DNA of 64,000 bases, from the NCBI GenBank assembly GCA_963838205.1, contig CAWIQF010000009.1, forward strand, positions 1 through 64,000. The letters are read 5' to 3'. Of this stretch, positions 1 through 8,855 are shown piece after piece. The stretch comes from CAIVVT01 sp963838205 (GTDB lineage Bacteria > Acidobacteriota > Terriglobia > Bryobacterales > Bryobacteraceae). The notes below the pieces were generated by a model. It worked only from the letters and a program-made list of their open reading frames with translations, searched no databases and had not been told where the DNA came from. Position 1 is the first letter of the stretch, and each line of letters opens with the position of its first letter. The translations under genes and the position numbers were made by a program.

Positions 1-1838
1 GCGACGTCGCAAGCCCCCAGGGCGACTCCACCGCGTTTCTCAGCAGCCTGCTGCTCGCCGGCGCCGACCGCCTCGAAATCCTGCGCGGCTCCGGCTTTTC
101 GCTCTACGGCACCAACGCCATCGGCGGCGTGGTCAACGTCGTCACCGACTCCGGCGGCGGCGCTCTGCACGGCGAAGCCGGCGGCGAGGGCGGCGGACTG
201 GGCTACGACTACGGCGGCCCGGCTGGGCGGTGGATCCACCACGACCAGTGGAGTATGGCCTCGCGGCCTCGCACCTCAATGTGAGCGGCGGCGTCGGCGG
301 CATCGAAAACATGCGCGACACCAGCGAGCAGGCGATGCTCAGTCGGCGGCCCGATGAGCGCACTCGCTGACAGCGCGCGTGCTGGCCTTCGAGACCATCG
401 ACGGCATCGACGCTTCGCCCTACGCCGGACCCGATGCGAATCTCCCGGCCACGGGCGTCGTGCCGTCCATCCCGCTCGCGCCGTCCCAGGTCGCGCTCGC
501 CAATGCGGGCCTGCCGTTTGCCTGGGGAAATGCCACCTTCGCGCCCAATCTCAGCGACCCCGACGATCGCGAGGCGGTCAATCTCACCACCACCATGTCG
601 TCGTTCCAGCGCCTGCTCAGCTCGCGCGTGACCGTGCGCGTCTGTTCCAGGATCTGCTCGACGACCGCAACTACACCAACGGTCCCGCCGGCACCGGCTA
701 CCAGCCGGCCTTCAACACCACCGACTACTATCGCGGCCGCACCGATACGCTCAACGCGCGCGCCGACATCGCCGTCTCGCCTCACAACCTCGTGACGGCG
801 GGCTACGAACTTCAGCGCGAGGCCTTCACCAACACCAGCCTCGATCAGAACCCCGACCCGACCCAGCGCACCAACGCCTCAACCAACGTTACGCAGTCCA
901 GCAATGCCGTTTTCGCCCAGGATCAGCTCCGCCTGCTCGACGATCGTTTGCAGTTCTCACTCAGCGGCCGCATCACGCGCTACGATCTCTCCGCACCGGG
1001 CTTCGCCGGCGGCACCGCGATTTACGCCGGCGCGCCGCTCACCAGTCCCGCCAACTCCTACACCGGCGACGCCTCCGTCAGCTACTTCCTGCGCGCACCG
1101 CAGACCAAGCTGCGCGCGCACGTTGGCAACGGCTACCGCTCCCCGTCGCCCTATGAGCGCTTCGGCACTTACTTCTACGGCGGCTCTTTCTACGCCCTCG
1201 GCGATCCGCAGCTCAGCCCCGAGCGCACCCTCGCCTTCGACTTCGGCTTCGATCAGTACTTCGCCTCGCATCGTCTGAAACTGAGTACGTCGTACTTCTA
1301 CACGCGCCTACAGAACGTCATCGCCTACGGCGCCACGCCGGCCAACGACCCCTATGGACGCTACGGCGGCTACATCGACGCAGGCGGCGGCATCGCGCGC
1401 GGCGTCGAGGTCGCGGGTGAAGCGCGCCCCTGGCGCACCATGCTGCTGAGAGCCAGCTACGTCTACACCAACGCGATTGAGAAGACCCCGCAGCTCATCG
1501 GTCCGTTCCTGCAATCGATCCGCGTCTTCCCCCATGCGGCCTCGCTCGTGGCAACCCAGGAACTCGGCAAGCGGATGCAGTTGACGGCGACATTCATGGG
1601 CGCGTCGGACTACACCTCCGGCGTCTTCTACATCGACTCGGCGGGCGGCAACCGGCCCTATCTGTTCCCCGGTCCGCATCGCCTCGACCTGGCCCTCAGC
1701 TACACGTTGCCCGTCGGCGAACACCGCTCCCTGCGCTTCTACGCGAAAGTGGACAACGCCCTGAACCAGACCTACTACGAGGACGGCTTCCTCACGCCCA
1801 AAGCCTGGGGCGCGGCCGGTCTGAAGTTTCTCTTCTGA
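1..1838 (+). pseudogene. TonB-dependent receptor, 5'-truncated by the window edge and interrupted by frameshifts
   Basis: An outer-membrane TonB-dependent receptor, a 22-strand barrel with plug that takes up siderophores, vitamins or glycans. From base 3 the reading frame encodes a typical plug segment (DRLEILRGSGFSLYGTNAIG, then GGVVNVV). Homology then moves between frames: about base 235-250 into the frame reading EYGLAASHLNVSGGVGG, about 345-360 into the frame reading LTARVLAFETIDGID, and about 635-645 into the last frame, which stays open to 1838. The final barrel is intact (YRSPSPYERFG, then NALNQTYYEDGFLTPKAWG) and ends in Phe, as outer-membrane barrels do. Three frame changes in about 650 bases mean a decayed gene or poor sequence near a contig end. 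The substrate cannot be told. The next gene converges from the minus strand 13 bases away. Confidence 0.8.
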
Positions 1839-1851
1839 CGGCAGTCGCCGC

Positions 1852-4134
1852 TCAGAACTGATACGTCTTCACCACCACTGTATCGTCGTTGAAAGGCGAG
1901 GCCGGCGCGGCCAGCAGCCCCGGCCCGCGCGGCTTCCACTGGAACGCAGCACCCTGCGGCAGGCCCGCCACCGGCTCCAGCACTCTAAGTTTAAGCGCCT
2001 TGCCGGCCTTGAGCTGAAACTCCAACTCCGCGCCGTCGTCGCCCGGACACGTATATAGAATCGACGGCTTGCCGCGCCATCCGGCACGGTCGGTTGCGCG
2101 TCCTTCCCGAAACCATGGGATGCCTTCCACCGACCCGCGGATGACATCGGAATCGTTCAGCATCTGGATGAAGAACATCTGCGCCCCGCGGCGCGATGCG
2201 ATCCGCAGGCCGATCACGCGCTTTGCGTGCTCGGTCGTATCGTGATCCACCGTCACCACCGGCGCGGCGGCATCGATCATCGGCGCCGCGTGGCGCTGCG
2301 TCGCGCCAGGCAGGTCGTACCACGGATCCACCATTTCCGGCGACGGACCCAAAAACTGTTCCAGGTACGGGTCGGAGCCGTGTGTCCGGCTGAGCCACCA
2401 GGCGTTGCCGGCGTCCACGTCGGCGACGTAACTCAGATCGTCCTCGCGCGGATGCGCCGCGTCGAATCGATTGGTCCATGCGCCGCCCAGCAGCGCCAGC
2501 ACCACCACGCCCGCGCAGGGCCGAATCCAGCGCGCCGGCCGCGCTCCGGCCAGCGCCGCCACCGGTACCGCCGCCAGCGTCAGCAGCAGCGCAAACAACG
2601 CGCTCGACGGCCCCGCGGCGCGCATCAGCAGGCCGATGAAGGCACTGCACGCAAACGGCAGCATCAATAGGACCGCCGGCAGGCACAGCGCCGTGGCCAG
2701 AAGCGGGCGCTTCGGCCGCGCCAGCAGCGCCAGCGTTGCGCCAATCAGCGGCCACAGCAACATGTACGTCCCGCCCGGCGCCAGCGCGGCGACGGGAATC
2801 AGCAGCAGCGCGCCCAGCACCAGTCCCCCCGCCGCGAAACTGGTCTCCGATCCGAACCTGCGTGCCAGCGCCATCGCGCCCAGAAACAACGCCAGCGTGA
2901 TGCCGAAGTACGCCACGATGTACCAGTCGCGGCTGTACACATCGCCCTGCGGCAGTGCATCGTAGGCCGGATGCATCACGCGTATCAGCCGCCACACCCA
3001 CCCCATCAGCAGCGCGGCGGCGCCAACCGCCGCCAGGCACGCCAGTGTCCCCGCGGCGACGCCTCGCAACGTGAGCGCGCCCTCATGCCATCGCCGCCGC
3101 ACCACCAGCCACACCAGCGCCAGCGCCGCGAAGCACAGCGGCAGCGTGAAATACGCCGGGTAGTGAAAAAACGTGCCGCCCGCCGAAAAGTAGGTCGCGT
3201 CGGGTTGCAGGAGCCGGAGCTTTATCAGGTCGGCGTCGCCCAAGCGGCGCGCCAGCGCCAGCGCGTAGCTGCCGGCATGCTGCACGGTCGCCGGGTCCAG
3301 GTGCGCCAGGTCGTCGAACGGCGTGTGATAGGCCAGCACATTGTCGATGAACGCGAAGTCCAGCCCGGCATAGCCGTGGCCCTTGAACACGCTCATGTCG
3401 GTGTCGTTAGGCAGCCGTTTGTAGATTTCGTAGGTCAGCGAATTGGCCTGCGGATACGGCGCCGCCGCGGCGAACTCGCGAATCAGCGCACCATTGCCCG
3501 CGCTCGTCTGGAACATGAAAACCGGCCCGCGCGTGCCCCGCGCCTCGAAATTCAGCGCCACGGCGACGTCGTTGCGCCAGCGGTGCTGATTGACGAACGC
3601 GGCCGCGCCGGTCATGCCCGTCTCCTCCACGTCGACGAGCAGAATGATGTCGTTCTTCAGCTTCGGTCCCGCCTTCAGCGCCCGCGCGGTCTCCAGCAGC
3701 ACGCCCACGGCGTGTCCATCGTCTGCCGCCCCCGGCCCCAGCGGCACCGAGTCGTAGTGGCCGGCCAGCAAGACCGCCGGGCCCGGCCGCGTGCCCGCGA
3801 TCCGCGCCACCACGTTTTCCGCGTGCCCGGCCATCACGATCGCGCCGCGTTGATATAGTCCCGCGCCGTGCTGCACCTCGGCCGGAATCCCGAGTTCGTT
3901 CAGCTCCTTCAGAATCCCGTCGCGCACCTCCGCCGCCGCCGCCGAGCCCGCCGGGTGCGGCTGCGACGCGAACCTGCGGACGTGCAACAAAGCCCGCTCC
4001 GCCGAGAATTCCATTGCTGGCGCGGAGGCCGGCACCGGCGCCGGCATCGGCGTCCACAAGGCCCACCACGCGCCCACCGCGAGCACTGCCGCGGCCGCCC
4101 ATCGTTGCCCAGAACTTAGTTGCTGCTCCACCAT
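1852..4134 (-). CDS. M28 family zinc metallopeptidase with C-terminal membrane domain
   Basis: A di-zinc aminopeptidase-like enzyme (M28) fused to a multi-pass membrane domain, resembling the ERMP1/Pff1 type. Residues 11-30 form an N-terminal anchor or signal. The peptidase domain spans about 45-300. Expected metal and catalytic residues are visible: His126 in GHYDSVP, Asp138 in AADDG, Glu170-Glu171 in DVEETGM, Glu197 and His270 in AYHTPFDD. From about residue 330 there are eight or so hydrophobic segments, then a soluble C-terminal domain of about 200 residues. An upstream in-frame start exists at 4209, but 4134 has GGAG seven bases before ATG and puts the membrane anchor at the very N-terminus. 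The active site should face the periplasm. The peptide substrate is unknown. It converges with the broken TonB receptor. Confidence 0.88.
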   Translation of the reverse strand: MVEQQLSSGQRWAAAAVLAVGAWWALWTPMPAPVPASAPAMEFSAERALLHVRRFASQPHPAGSAAAAEVRDGILKELNELGIPAEVQHGAGLYQRGAIVMAGHAENVVARIAGTRPGPAVLLAGHYDSVPLGPGAADDGHAVGVLLETARALKAGPKLKNDIILLVDVEETGMTGAAAFVNQHRWRNDVAVALNFEARGTRGPVFMFQTSAGNGALIREFAAAAPYPQANSLTYEIYKRLPNDTDMSVFKGHGYAGLDFAFIDNVLAYHTPFDDLAHLDPATVQHAGSYALALARRLGDADLIKLRLLQPDATYFSAGGTFFHYPAYFTLPLCFAALALVWLVVRRRWHEGALTLRGVAAGTLACLAAVGAAALLMGWVWRLIRVMHPAYDALPQGDVYSRDWYIVAYFGITLALFLGAMALARRFGSETSFAAGGLVLGALLLIPVAALAPGGTYMLLWPLIGATLALLARPKRPLLATALCLPAVLLMLPFACSAFIGLLMRAAGPSSALFALLLTLAAVPVAALAGARPARWIRPCAGVVVLALLGGAWTNRFDAAHPREDDLSYVADVDAGNAWWLSRTHGSDPYLEQFLGPSPEMVDPWYDLPGATQRHAAPMIDAAAPVVTVDHDTTEHAKRVIGLRIASRRGAQMFFIQMLNDSDVIRGSVEGIPWFREGRATDRAGWRGKPSILYTCPGDDGAELEFQLKAGKALKLRVLEPVAGLPQGAAFQWKPRGPGLLAAPASPFNDDTVVVKTYQF

Positions 4135-4284
4135 ATTTCTCCGTCGAAAGCCCCCTCGCGTTGACTCTCGCGCGGTTTTGCGAGCCACAGGCGCATAGGT
4201 TACTCCCATCGTGTTGGGAAGACGCCGCCGGATGCAACCCGCGCACCGCTTCCCCGCACCCTCGCGCCAGCCCGGCGGAACACA

Positions 4285-4700
4285 GTCTGTGGGTTGTGGC
4301 GAGCCGCGTTACTGAGCCGCGTTACTGGGCCGCGACTGTCAAGGAGCGGTTCTTGCGTTGTGACTTGGAGTCGTGACGAAGCCGCGACTGTCAAGGAGCG
4401 GTTCTTCGCGCTGTTACGGGCTGCGAGGAAGGCGTGCCGGATGGGCCTCGGCCGGGAGCGATTGGGAAACGATTTCCCAACCAGTCATCTTTCATCTTTT
4501 AGAATCAATCACCTAGAAATAAGATTGGGCAAAATTGCCCAGTTGGCCCGGCGTCAGCAGTGGAGATTCCGGAGGCGAAAAGCCGCAGGGAGCGATGGCT
4601 TGTTGACGGAGCCGCGACTGTTAAGGAGCGGTCCCCGCGCTGTGACGAGCCCCGACCAAAGGAAGCGGTTCTGCCCCTCAAATCACGGAATGGATCTCCA
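4285..4700. repeat. Composite interspersed repeat, copy 1 (module A - paired palindromes - module A)
   Basis: A gene-free stretch built of repeats found again near 36.1, 41.3-42.0 and 55.0-55.4 kb. Module A (GAGCCGCGACTGT followed by AAGGAGCGG) occurs near 4325, 4380 and 4615. Between the last two lie two palindromes: TTGGGAAACGATTTCCCAA at 4462-4480 and TGGGCAAAATTGCCCA at 4526-4541, whose centres are about 62 bp apart. The conserved core TTTTAGAATCAAT lies between them. No reading frame here looks like a protein. The arrangement recalls a BIME/REP pair or a MITE. No transposase gene is in the window. Confidence 0.75.
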
Positions 4701-4710
4701 CCACTAGCGG

Positions 4711-5706
4711 CTACGATTTCGGCGCGTAGTAGCCCCTGCGCGCCCGGATCATCAGATCGCTGCGCGTGTGCACCCGCACGTCGATCGGGTGATACAGGCC
4801 GTCCGCCCTCAATGGCTCGGGACGGTACAGAATGCTGTATTGGCTGCGCAGTTCGTTGGCGATGTTTTCGAAGTCCTGCTCCATATCCTGGGCCCGGAAT
4901 GGGAAGTACGTCATGCCGCCGGTCTCGTGCGTCAGGTACCTCAGCACCTTGTCGCCCTCGCTCAGTTGATGCGCGCCGCCCCCTTCGTTCTCCTGATCGC
5001 GCGTGATGCCGTTGTTGCTGGTCGAAATCGCATACAGCACCACGTCCGCCTTCTGCGCGAATTCCAGCGCCTGGTCCCGCGTGTAGTGGCTGGCGTTGTC
5101 CTCGCCGTCGCCGATCATGATCATGGCCCGGCGATATTTGTGCAGCGGCTTGTCCAGCATCAGCTTGTCGCGGCAGGCGTCGATCATCGCGTCGAACAGC
5201 GCCGTGCCGCCGCCCGGCCGCAGATCCCGCAGCTTGTTGCCCAGCAATTCCGTGTTGTCGGTGAAGTCCTGCACCAGTGTAGCCTCCGTGTCGAAGCCGT
5301 ACACCAGCGCCTTGTCCTGCCCCTTGCGAATCACGCTCTCCAGAAAACTCCGCGCCGCTTCGATCTCGAACCGGAACCGCGCGCGAATGCTATTGCTCGT
5401 GTCCACCAGGATCGCGATGCGCAGCGGCAGATCGCTCTCCGTGGCGAACTCCAGGATCTTTTGCTTCTTTTTGGCTTCGATGATGTCGAAATCCTCCATC
5501 ACCAGGTTGGTCACGAAACGGCCCTTGCGGTCCGACACCGTGAACAGCACGTTGACCCGCGTGACGTCCAGGCTGAACGTCTGCGACGGGTCCTGCGGCG
5601 TCGGCGCAGCCTCCTGCGCCGGCTTGGATTCCTGGGCCTGCTGGGCCATGGCCAGCGAGCCGGCCGCTGCGGCCAGGAACGCTCTGCGCGAGGGATTGGA
5701 GCTCAT
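4711..5706 (-). CDS. VWFA-related Acidobacteria-type protein, Tat-exported
   Basis: A secreted von Willebrand factor A domain protein of the type very common in Acidobacteria (the VWFA-related Acidobacterial family). It begins with a twin-arginine signal (SRRAFLAAAAGSLAMA, residues 6-21), then a linker rich in Pro, Gln and Ala. A short N-terminal beta domain (about 45-90) is followed by the VWA domain. The metal-ion-dependent adhesion site is complete: Asp102-x-Ser104-x-Ser106 (DTSNS), Thr168 in GGGT and Asp200 in GDGED. The protein ends in RARRGYYAPK, a usual end for this family. The ATG at 5706 was preferred to 5718 because GAGG lies six bases upstream and the RR motif then falls at the N-terminus. 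The partner is unknown; these proteins are thought to bind proteins at the cell surface. Confidence 0.9.
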   Translation of the reverse strand: MSSNPSRRAFLAAAAGSLAMAQQAQESKPAQEAAPTPQDPSQTFSLDVTRVNVLFTVSDRKGRFVTNLVMEDFDIIEAKKKQKILEFATESDLPLRIAILVDTSNSIRARFRFEIEAARSFLESVIRKGQDKALVYGFDTEATLVQDFTDNTELLGNKLRDLRPGGGTALFDAMIDACRDKLMLDKPLHKYRRAMIMIGDGEDNASHYTRDQALEFAQKADVVLYAISTSNNGITRDQENEGGGAHQLSEGDKVLRYLTHETGGMTYFPFRAQDMEQDFENIANELRSQYSILYRPEPLRADGLYHPIDVRVHTRSDLMIRARRGYYAPKS

Positions 5707-5766
5707 GTTGAACCTCATTCTAGCCTGCTTTCTCCACCGTGCCGCTCCCGGGCGCGGTTGTCCTCG

Positions 5767-6675
5767 TCATCCTTCTTGACGCTTTTTCCACGCCACAAGT
5801 TCCGGCGCGAGCGGCGCTTCGATGCTGATCCGCGCGCCGCTCGACGGCGAATCGAAGCGGATGCGCTGCGCATGCAGCCACGGCCGGCCCAGCGCCGGTT
5901 GCGCCGCCGCGCCGTAGGTTGTGTCGCCCGCCACCGGGTGGCCGACGCTCGCCAGGTGGACCCGAATCTGGTGCGTGCGCCCGGTGCCGATCCGCACTTC
6001 GAGCAACGTGAATCCCGGCAGCCGCTCGATCACTTTGTACGCCGTGTGCGCGCTGCGCCCAGCCTCGATCCGCGTCGTCATGCGCGTGCGCTTGTGCGGA
6101 TCGCGCGCGATCGGAGTGTCGATCACGCCCTGCTGGGCGCGCACCGCGCCCTCCACCAGCGCCAGGTACGTTTTCTCGACGCTGCGCGCGGCGAACTGCG
6201 CCGCCAGATGGCGGTGCGCCGTGTCCGTCCGCGCCACCAGAAGAACGCCGCTGGTGCCTTTGTCGAGCCGATGCACGATGCCCGGCCGCAGGGCGTCGCC
6301 GACGCTTGAAAGCCCGCCGAACCGGTGCAGCAGCGCGTTCACCAGCGTGCCCGCGCTCTGCCCCGCGCCTGCGTGGACCACTAGGCCGGCGGGTTTGTTC
6401 ACCGCCACGAGATCGGCGTCTTCATACAGAATGTCGAGTGGGATCTCCTCGGCAAAAGCCTTGAGCGGCTTCAACTCGGCCGGCTCGACTTCGATCCGTT
6501 CGCCGCCGCGCAGCTTCAGCGACGCTTTGCGCGCCGGCGCGCCGTTCACCGTCACCCGCGCCGCTTCGATCCACTCCTGCAGCCGCGCCCGGCTGTAGCG
6601 CGGCAGGCGCGCCGCCAGGAAATGGTCGAGCCGCACGCCCGCGTCGTCACCGCCTGCATCGAGCACGAACGCCAT
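5767..6675 (-). CDS. rluD: RluA/RluD family 23S rRNA pseudouridine synthase
   Basis: Converts specific uridines in 23S rRNA to pseudouridine. It has an N-terminal S4 RNA-binding domain (about 13-75, RLDHFLAARLPRYSRARLQE) and the RluA-type catalytic domain. The catalytic motif HRLDKGTSG at 135-143 holds the essential Asp138. The conserved GRTHQIRVHL stretch and the closing LHAQRI are also present. At 302 residues it has the usual length for RluD. RluD (sites 1911/1915/1917) rather than RluC is chosen because of the S4 domain and overall pattern, but RluA-family members are hard to separate by eye. It lies 60 bases upstream of the VWFA gene, with which it could share a transcript. Confidence 0.9.
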   Translation of the reverse strand: MAFVLDAGGDDAGVRLDHFLAARLPRYSRARLQEWIEAARVTVNGAPARKASLKLRGGERIEVEPAELKPLKAFAEEIPLDILYEDADLVAVNKPAGLVVHAGAGQSAGTLVNALLHRFGGLSSVGDALRPGIVHRLDKGTSGVLLVARTDTAHRHLAAQFAARSVEKTYLALVEGAVRAQQGVIDTPIARDPHKRTRMTTRIEAGRSAHTAYKVIERLPGFTLLEVRIGTGRTHQIRVHLASVGHPVAGDTTYGAAAQPALGRPWLHAQRIRFDSPSSGARISIEAPLAPELVAWKKRQEG

Positions 6676-6723
6676 CCTGTCTTCCAGCCTACACGGCGCG
6701 CGTGCGACAATCCTCCGCCAAAA

Positions 6724-6825
6724 CCGGGGACTGACGTCTCTGTCCTAGGCGCGCACAACTCTCTCGATCCACACTCACTATTCTCTGCGCCGTGTGGACA
6801 GAGCCGTCTGTCGCCCGTGTTTTCG
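6724..6825 (-). repeat. REP-like interspersed element, single copy (same family as the 59-kb tandem array)
   Basis: Read on the minus strand, this roughly 100-bp segment runs from GACAGACGGCTCTGTCC through CACACGGCGCAGA and AGAGAGTTGTGCGCGCCTAG to GACGTCAGTCCCCGG. The same string with few changes forms the body of each 147-bp unit at 58981-59853. Its two ends are related in inverted orientation (GGGGACTGACGTCTCTG against GACAGACGGCTCTG), as in REP or MITE elements. It sits between divergent rluD and the next gene. Confidence 0.75.
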
Positions 6826-6917
6826 CCCCGATCCAGGGCGCGCGGTTCCACTCTCTGAGAAATGCGGGGGTAGCGCGGCAGTAGACTGTGGGAAACACCT
6901 CAGGGTCAGCTTGAACC

Positions 6918-8552
6918 ATGCGCCGCCTCGTGCCGATCCTCGCCATCGCGCTTCTCGCCGCGGTCCGCTTCTGCCACCTCGACGTGCTGTGGGTCGAGGA
7001 GGCTTACCCGCTCGCCGCCGCGCGCGCCATGCTCGCCGGCAAGGCGCTGTATCGCGATATCTGGTTCGACAAGCCGCCGCTCTCGGCCCTGTTCTATGTT
7101 TTAATTGACGCCCGAACCGGGTTTGTCTTGCGCCTCGCGGGCGCGCTTTTCGTCGCTTTCGCGGCCTGGGCCGCCTGGCGCGCCGCGTCCCAGATTTGGC
7201 GTCGCGCGCCCGGCGGCAGCGCGCCAAAGCAGCCAGCCTGCGTTTTCAACCCTGGTCAAAGCCACACTGTTCCTGCCTATGAGGAACGGGGCCTCGACGT
7301 CTGCGCCTGGGCGGCGCTGCTGACGGCCTTCTTCGTGACTTTCGATTTCCCCGCCGCCGCCATCGCACTCACGCCCGACCTGCTCACGCTGCCGTTCCAT
7401 CTGCTGGCCGTCGGCGCGGCCGCGGCAGGCCAGCCGTTCCTGGCCGGCCTGTTCTGCGGCGTGGCGCTGGGCCTCAACGGCAAAGCGCTATTCATTCTCG
7501 CGGTCTGTCTGCTGTGGCGCTGGAGAGACGCCCCGCGCCTGCTGGCCGGCTTCTGCCTGCCGGTCGCGCTCATCGCCGCGTGGCTCGCTTCGCAGTCGGC
7601 GCTGGCCGCGTACTGGCGCGAAGTGTGGGTCTGGGGCGCGGCATACTCCCGCGATACGCCGCTCGCGCACCCGTTCCTCGAAGGCCTGCGCCGCACGCTG
7701 GGCTGGGCTGGTTTCCACATCGCTCTCGTCACCGCCGCGGGTTGGGTCCTCGTCCGCGAGCGCGATCAGCGCTGGCGATTGGTCGCCTGGATACTCGTCT
7801 CGCTGGGCGCGGCGTGGATGGGGTGGCGCTTCTTCCCGCGTTACTTTTTCCAACTGCTGCCCGCCGTCGCTCTGCCCGCGGCGCGCGGCTTCGCGCTCGC
7901 GCCCCCGCGCTGGCGCGCCGGGTTGGTGGCCCTGCTGGCGCTTCCTTTCATCCGTTTCATGCCCGCTTCCGCCGAGCTCGCGGCCGAAACCCTGCAAGAT
8001 CGTCCCCACGCTTCGCACGACCTGGCTTTGTTTGAAGATGCCCGCCGCGCCGCGCTCCTGGCCCAGCCCTTCATCCGCCCGTCGGACACCGCGTTGGTGT
8101 GGGGCTATCGCCCGGAACTCTACGCTCTGACCGGACTCCCGCCGGGCACGCCGTACCTCGATTCGCAGCCGCTCGACGGCGTGCTGGCCGACCGCCATTT
8201 AACCGGCAGCCGCCCGACCTTCCCCGCGCTCGCCCGGCTCAACCGCGACGCACTCCTCCGCCAGCCGCCCCCCACCTGGATCCTGGACGGCCTCGGCCCG
8301 CTCAACCCGCGCCTCGCGGTGTTCAATCCGTCTCCCGGCCTCGTAGCTTCCGGTGCGGTAAACGGCCTCGCCGCTTCTGATCCCACTGCCGGCCTCGCGC
8401 CCTGGCGAAGCCGCTACACAGAAGTCGGCCGGACTCGCACCGTCATCTTGTACCGCCTGATTCAACCCGCGGTTCCGGGGTCCGGAAAGGAGCGGCAAAC
8501 GATTGGGGTCCTGGCCGCACAGGCCATGGCGTGCTACAGTGTCACCAGGTAA
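6918..8552 (+). CDS. Multi-pass membrane protein, GT39/ArnT-like glycosyltransferase (putative)
   Basis: A 544-residue integral membrane protein with about ten hydrophobic segments between residues 1 and 370, then a soluble C-terminal part. The early loop WVEEAYPLAAARAMLAGKAL followed by YRDIWFDKPPLS resembles the D/E-containing first periplasmic loop of GT-C enzymes (dolichyl-phosphate-mannose mannosyltransferase or ArnT-like), which move sugars from a lipid carrier to protein or lipid A. The acidic pair in WVEEAYPL would be the catalytic site. Residues about 97-127 look like a low-similarity insertion in the loop after the second or third membrane segment. The stop codon overlaps the operator of the following toxin-antitoxin operon. 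Donor and acceptor are unknown, and the family call is by pattern only. Confidence 0.62.
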   Translation: MRRLVPILAIALLAAVRFCHLDVLWVEEAYPLAAARAMLAGKALYRDIWFDKPPLSALFYVLIDARTGFVLRLAGALFVAFAAWAAWRAASQIWRRAPGGSAPKQPACVFNPGQSHTVPAYEERGLDVCAWAALLTAFFVTFDFPAAAIALTPDLLTLPFHLLAVGAAAAGQPFLAGLFCGVALGLNGKALFILAVCLLWRWRDAPRLLAGFCLPVALIAAWLASQSALAAYWREVWVWGAAYSRDTPLAHPFLEGLRRTLGWAGFHIALVTAAGWVLVRERDQRWRLVAWILVSLGAAWMGWRFFPRYFFQLLPAVALPAARGFALAPPRWRAGLVALLALPFIRFMPASAELAAETLQDRPHASHDLALFEDARRAALLAQPFIRPSDTALVWGYRPELYALTGLPPGTPYLDSQPLDGVLADRHLTGSRPTFPALARLNRDALLRQPPPTWILDGLGPLNPRLAVFNPSPGLVASGAVNGLAASDPTAGLAPWRSRYTEVGRTRTVILYRLIQPAVPGSGKERQTIGVLAAQAMACYSVTR

Positions 8553-8559
8553 CACCTGG
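8535..8559 (+). promoter_or_regulatory. Candidate promoter and operator of the toxin-antitoxin operon
   Basis: TGCTACAGT (8532-8540) resembles an extended -10 box. It is followed at once by the inverted repeat CCAGGT-AAC-ACCTGG at 8545-8559, eleven bases before the antitoxin ATG. Ribbon-helix-helix antitoxins usually repress their own promoter by binding such short inverted repeats, so this is the likely autoregulatory site. The palindrome includes the stop codon of the upstream gene. A clear -35 box is not seen. Confidence 0.5.
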
Positions 8560-8570
8560 GAGCACTCGCG

Positions 8571-8855
8571 ATGGCGACACGTTCAACCACCAGCCTGAAG
8601 CTCGATAGCGCGACCAAAGAACGAATCCAACGGCTCGCCTCGGCGCGTCGCCGGACGCCGCACTGGGTCATGCGCGAAGCCGTCGAGCAGTATGTGGAAC
8701 GCGAGGAGAAGCGCGAGCAGCTCCGGCAGGACGCGCTCGCCCGCTGGGCCAGCTACCAGGCGACCGGCCTGCATGTCACGGCCGGGGAGGCTGACGCCTG
8801 GCTGGCCAAACTCGAAGCGGGAAAGAACGCCGCACCCCCTAAATGCCACGAGTAA
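8571..8855 (+). CDS. Ribbon-helix-helix (CopG-type) antitoxin
   Basis: A 94-residue DNA-binding antitoxin of a type II toxin-antitoxin pair. Residues 4-50 (TTSLKLDSATKERIQRLAS, then RRRTPHWVMREAVEQYVER) match the beta-strand / helix-turn-helix pattern of CopG/RHH proteins. The C-terminal half (about 50-94, many charged residues and Trp) would wrap and neutralise the toxin. The gene overlaps the toxin start by 13 bases, the usual translational coupling in parDE/relBE-type operons. An inverted repeat just upstream is the likely operator. The family (ParD-like or CopG) is clear; the exact subfamily is not. Confidence 0.85.
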   Translation: MATRSTTSLKLDSATKERIQRLASARRRTPHWVMREAVEQYVEREEKREQLRQDALARWASYQATGLHVTAGEADAWLAKLEAGKNAAPPKCHE

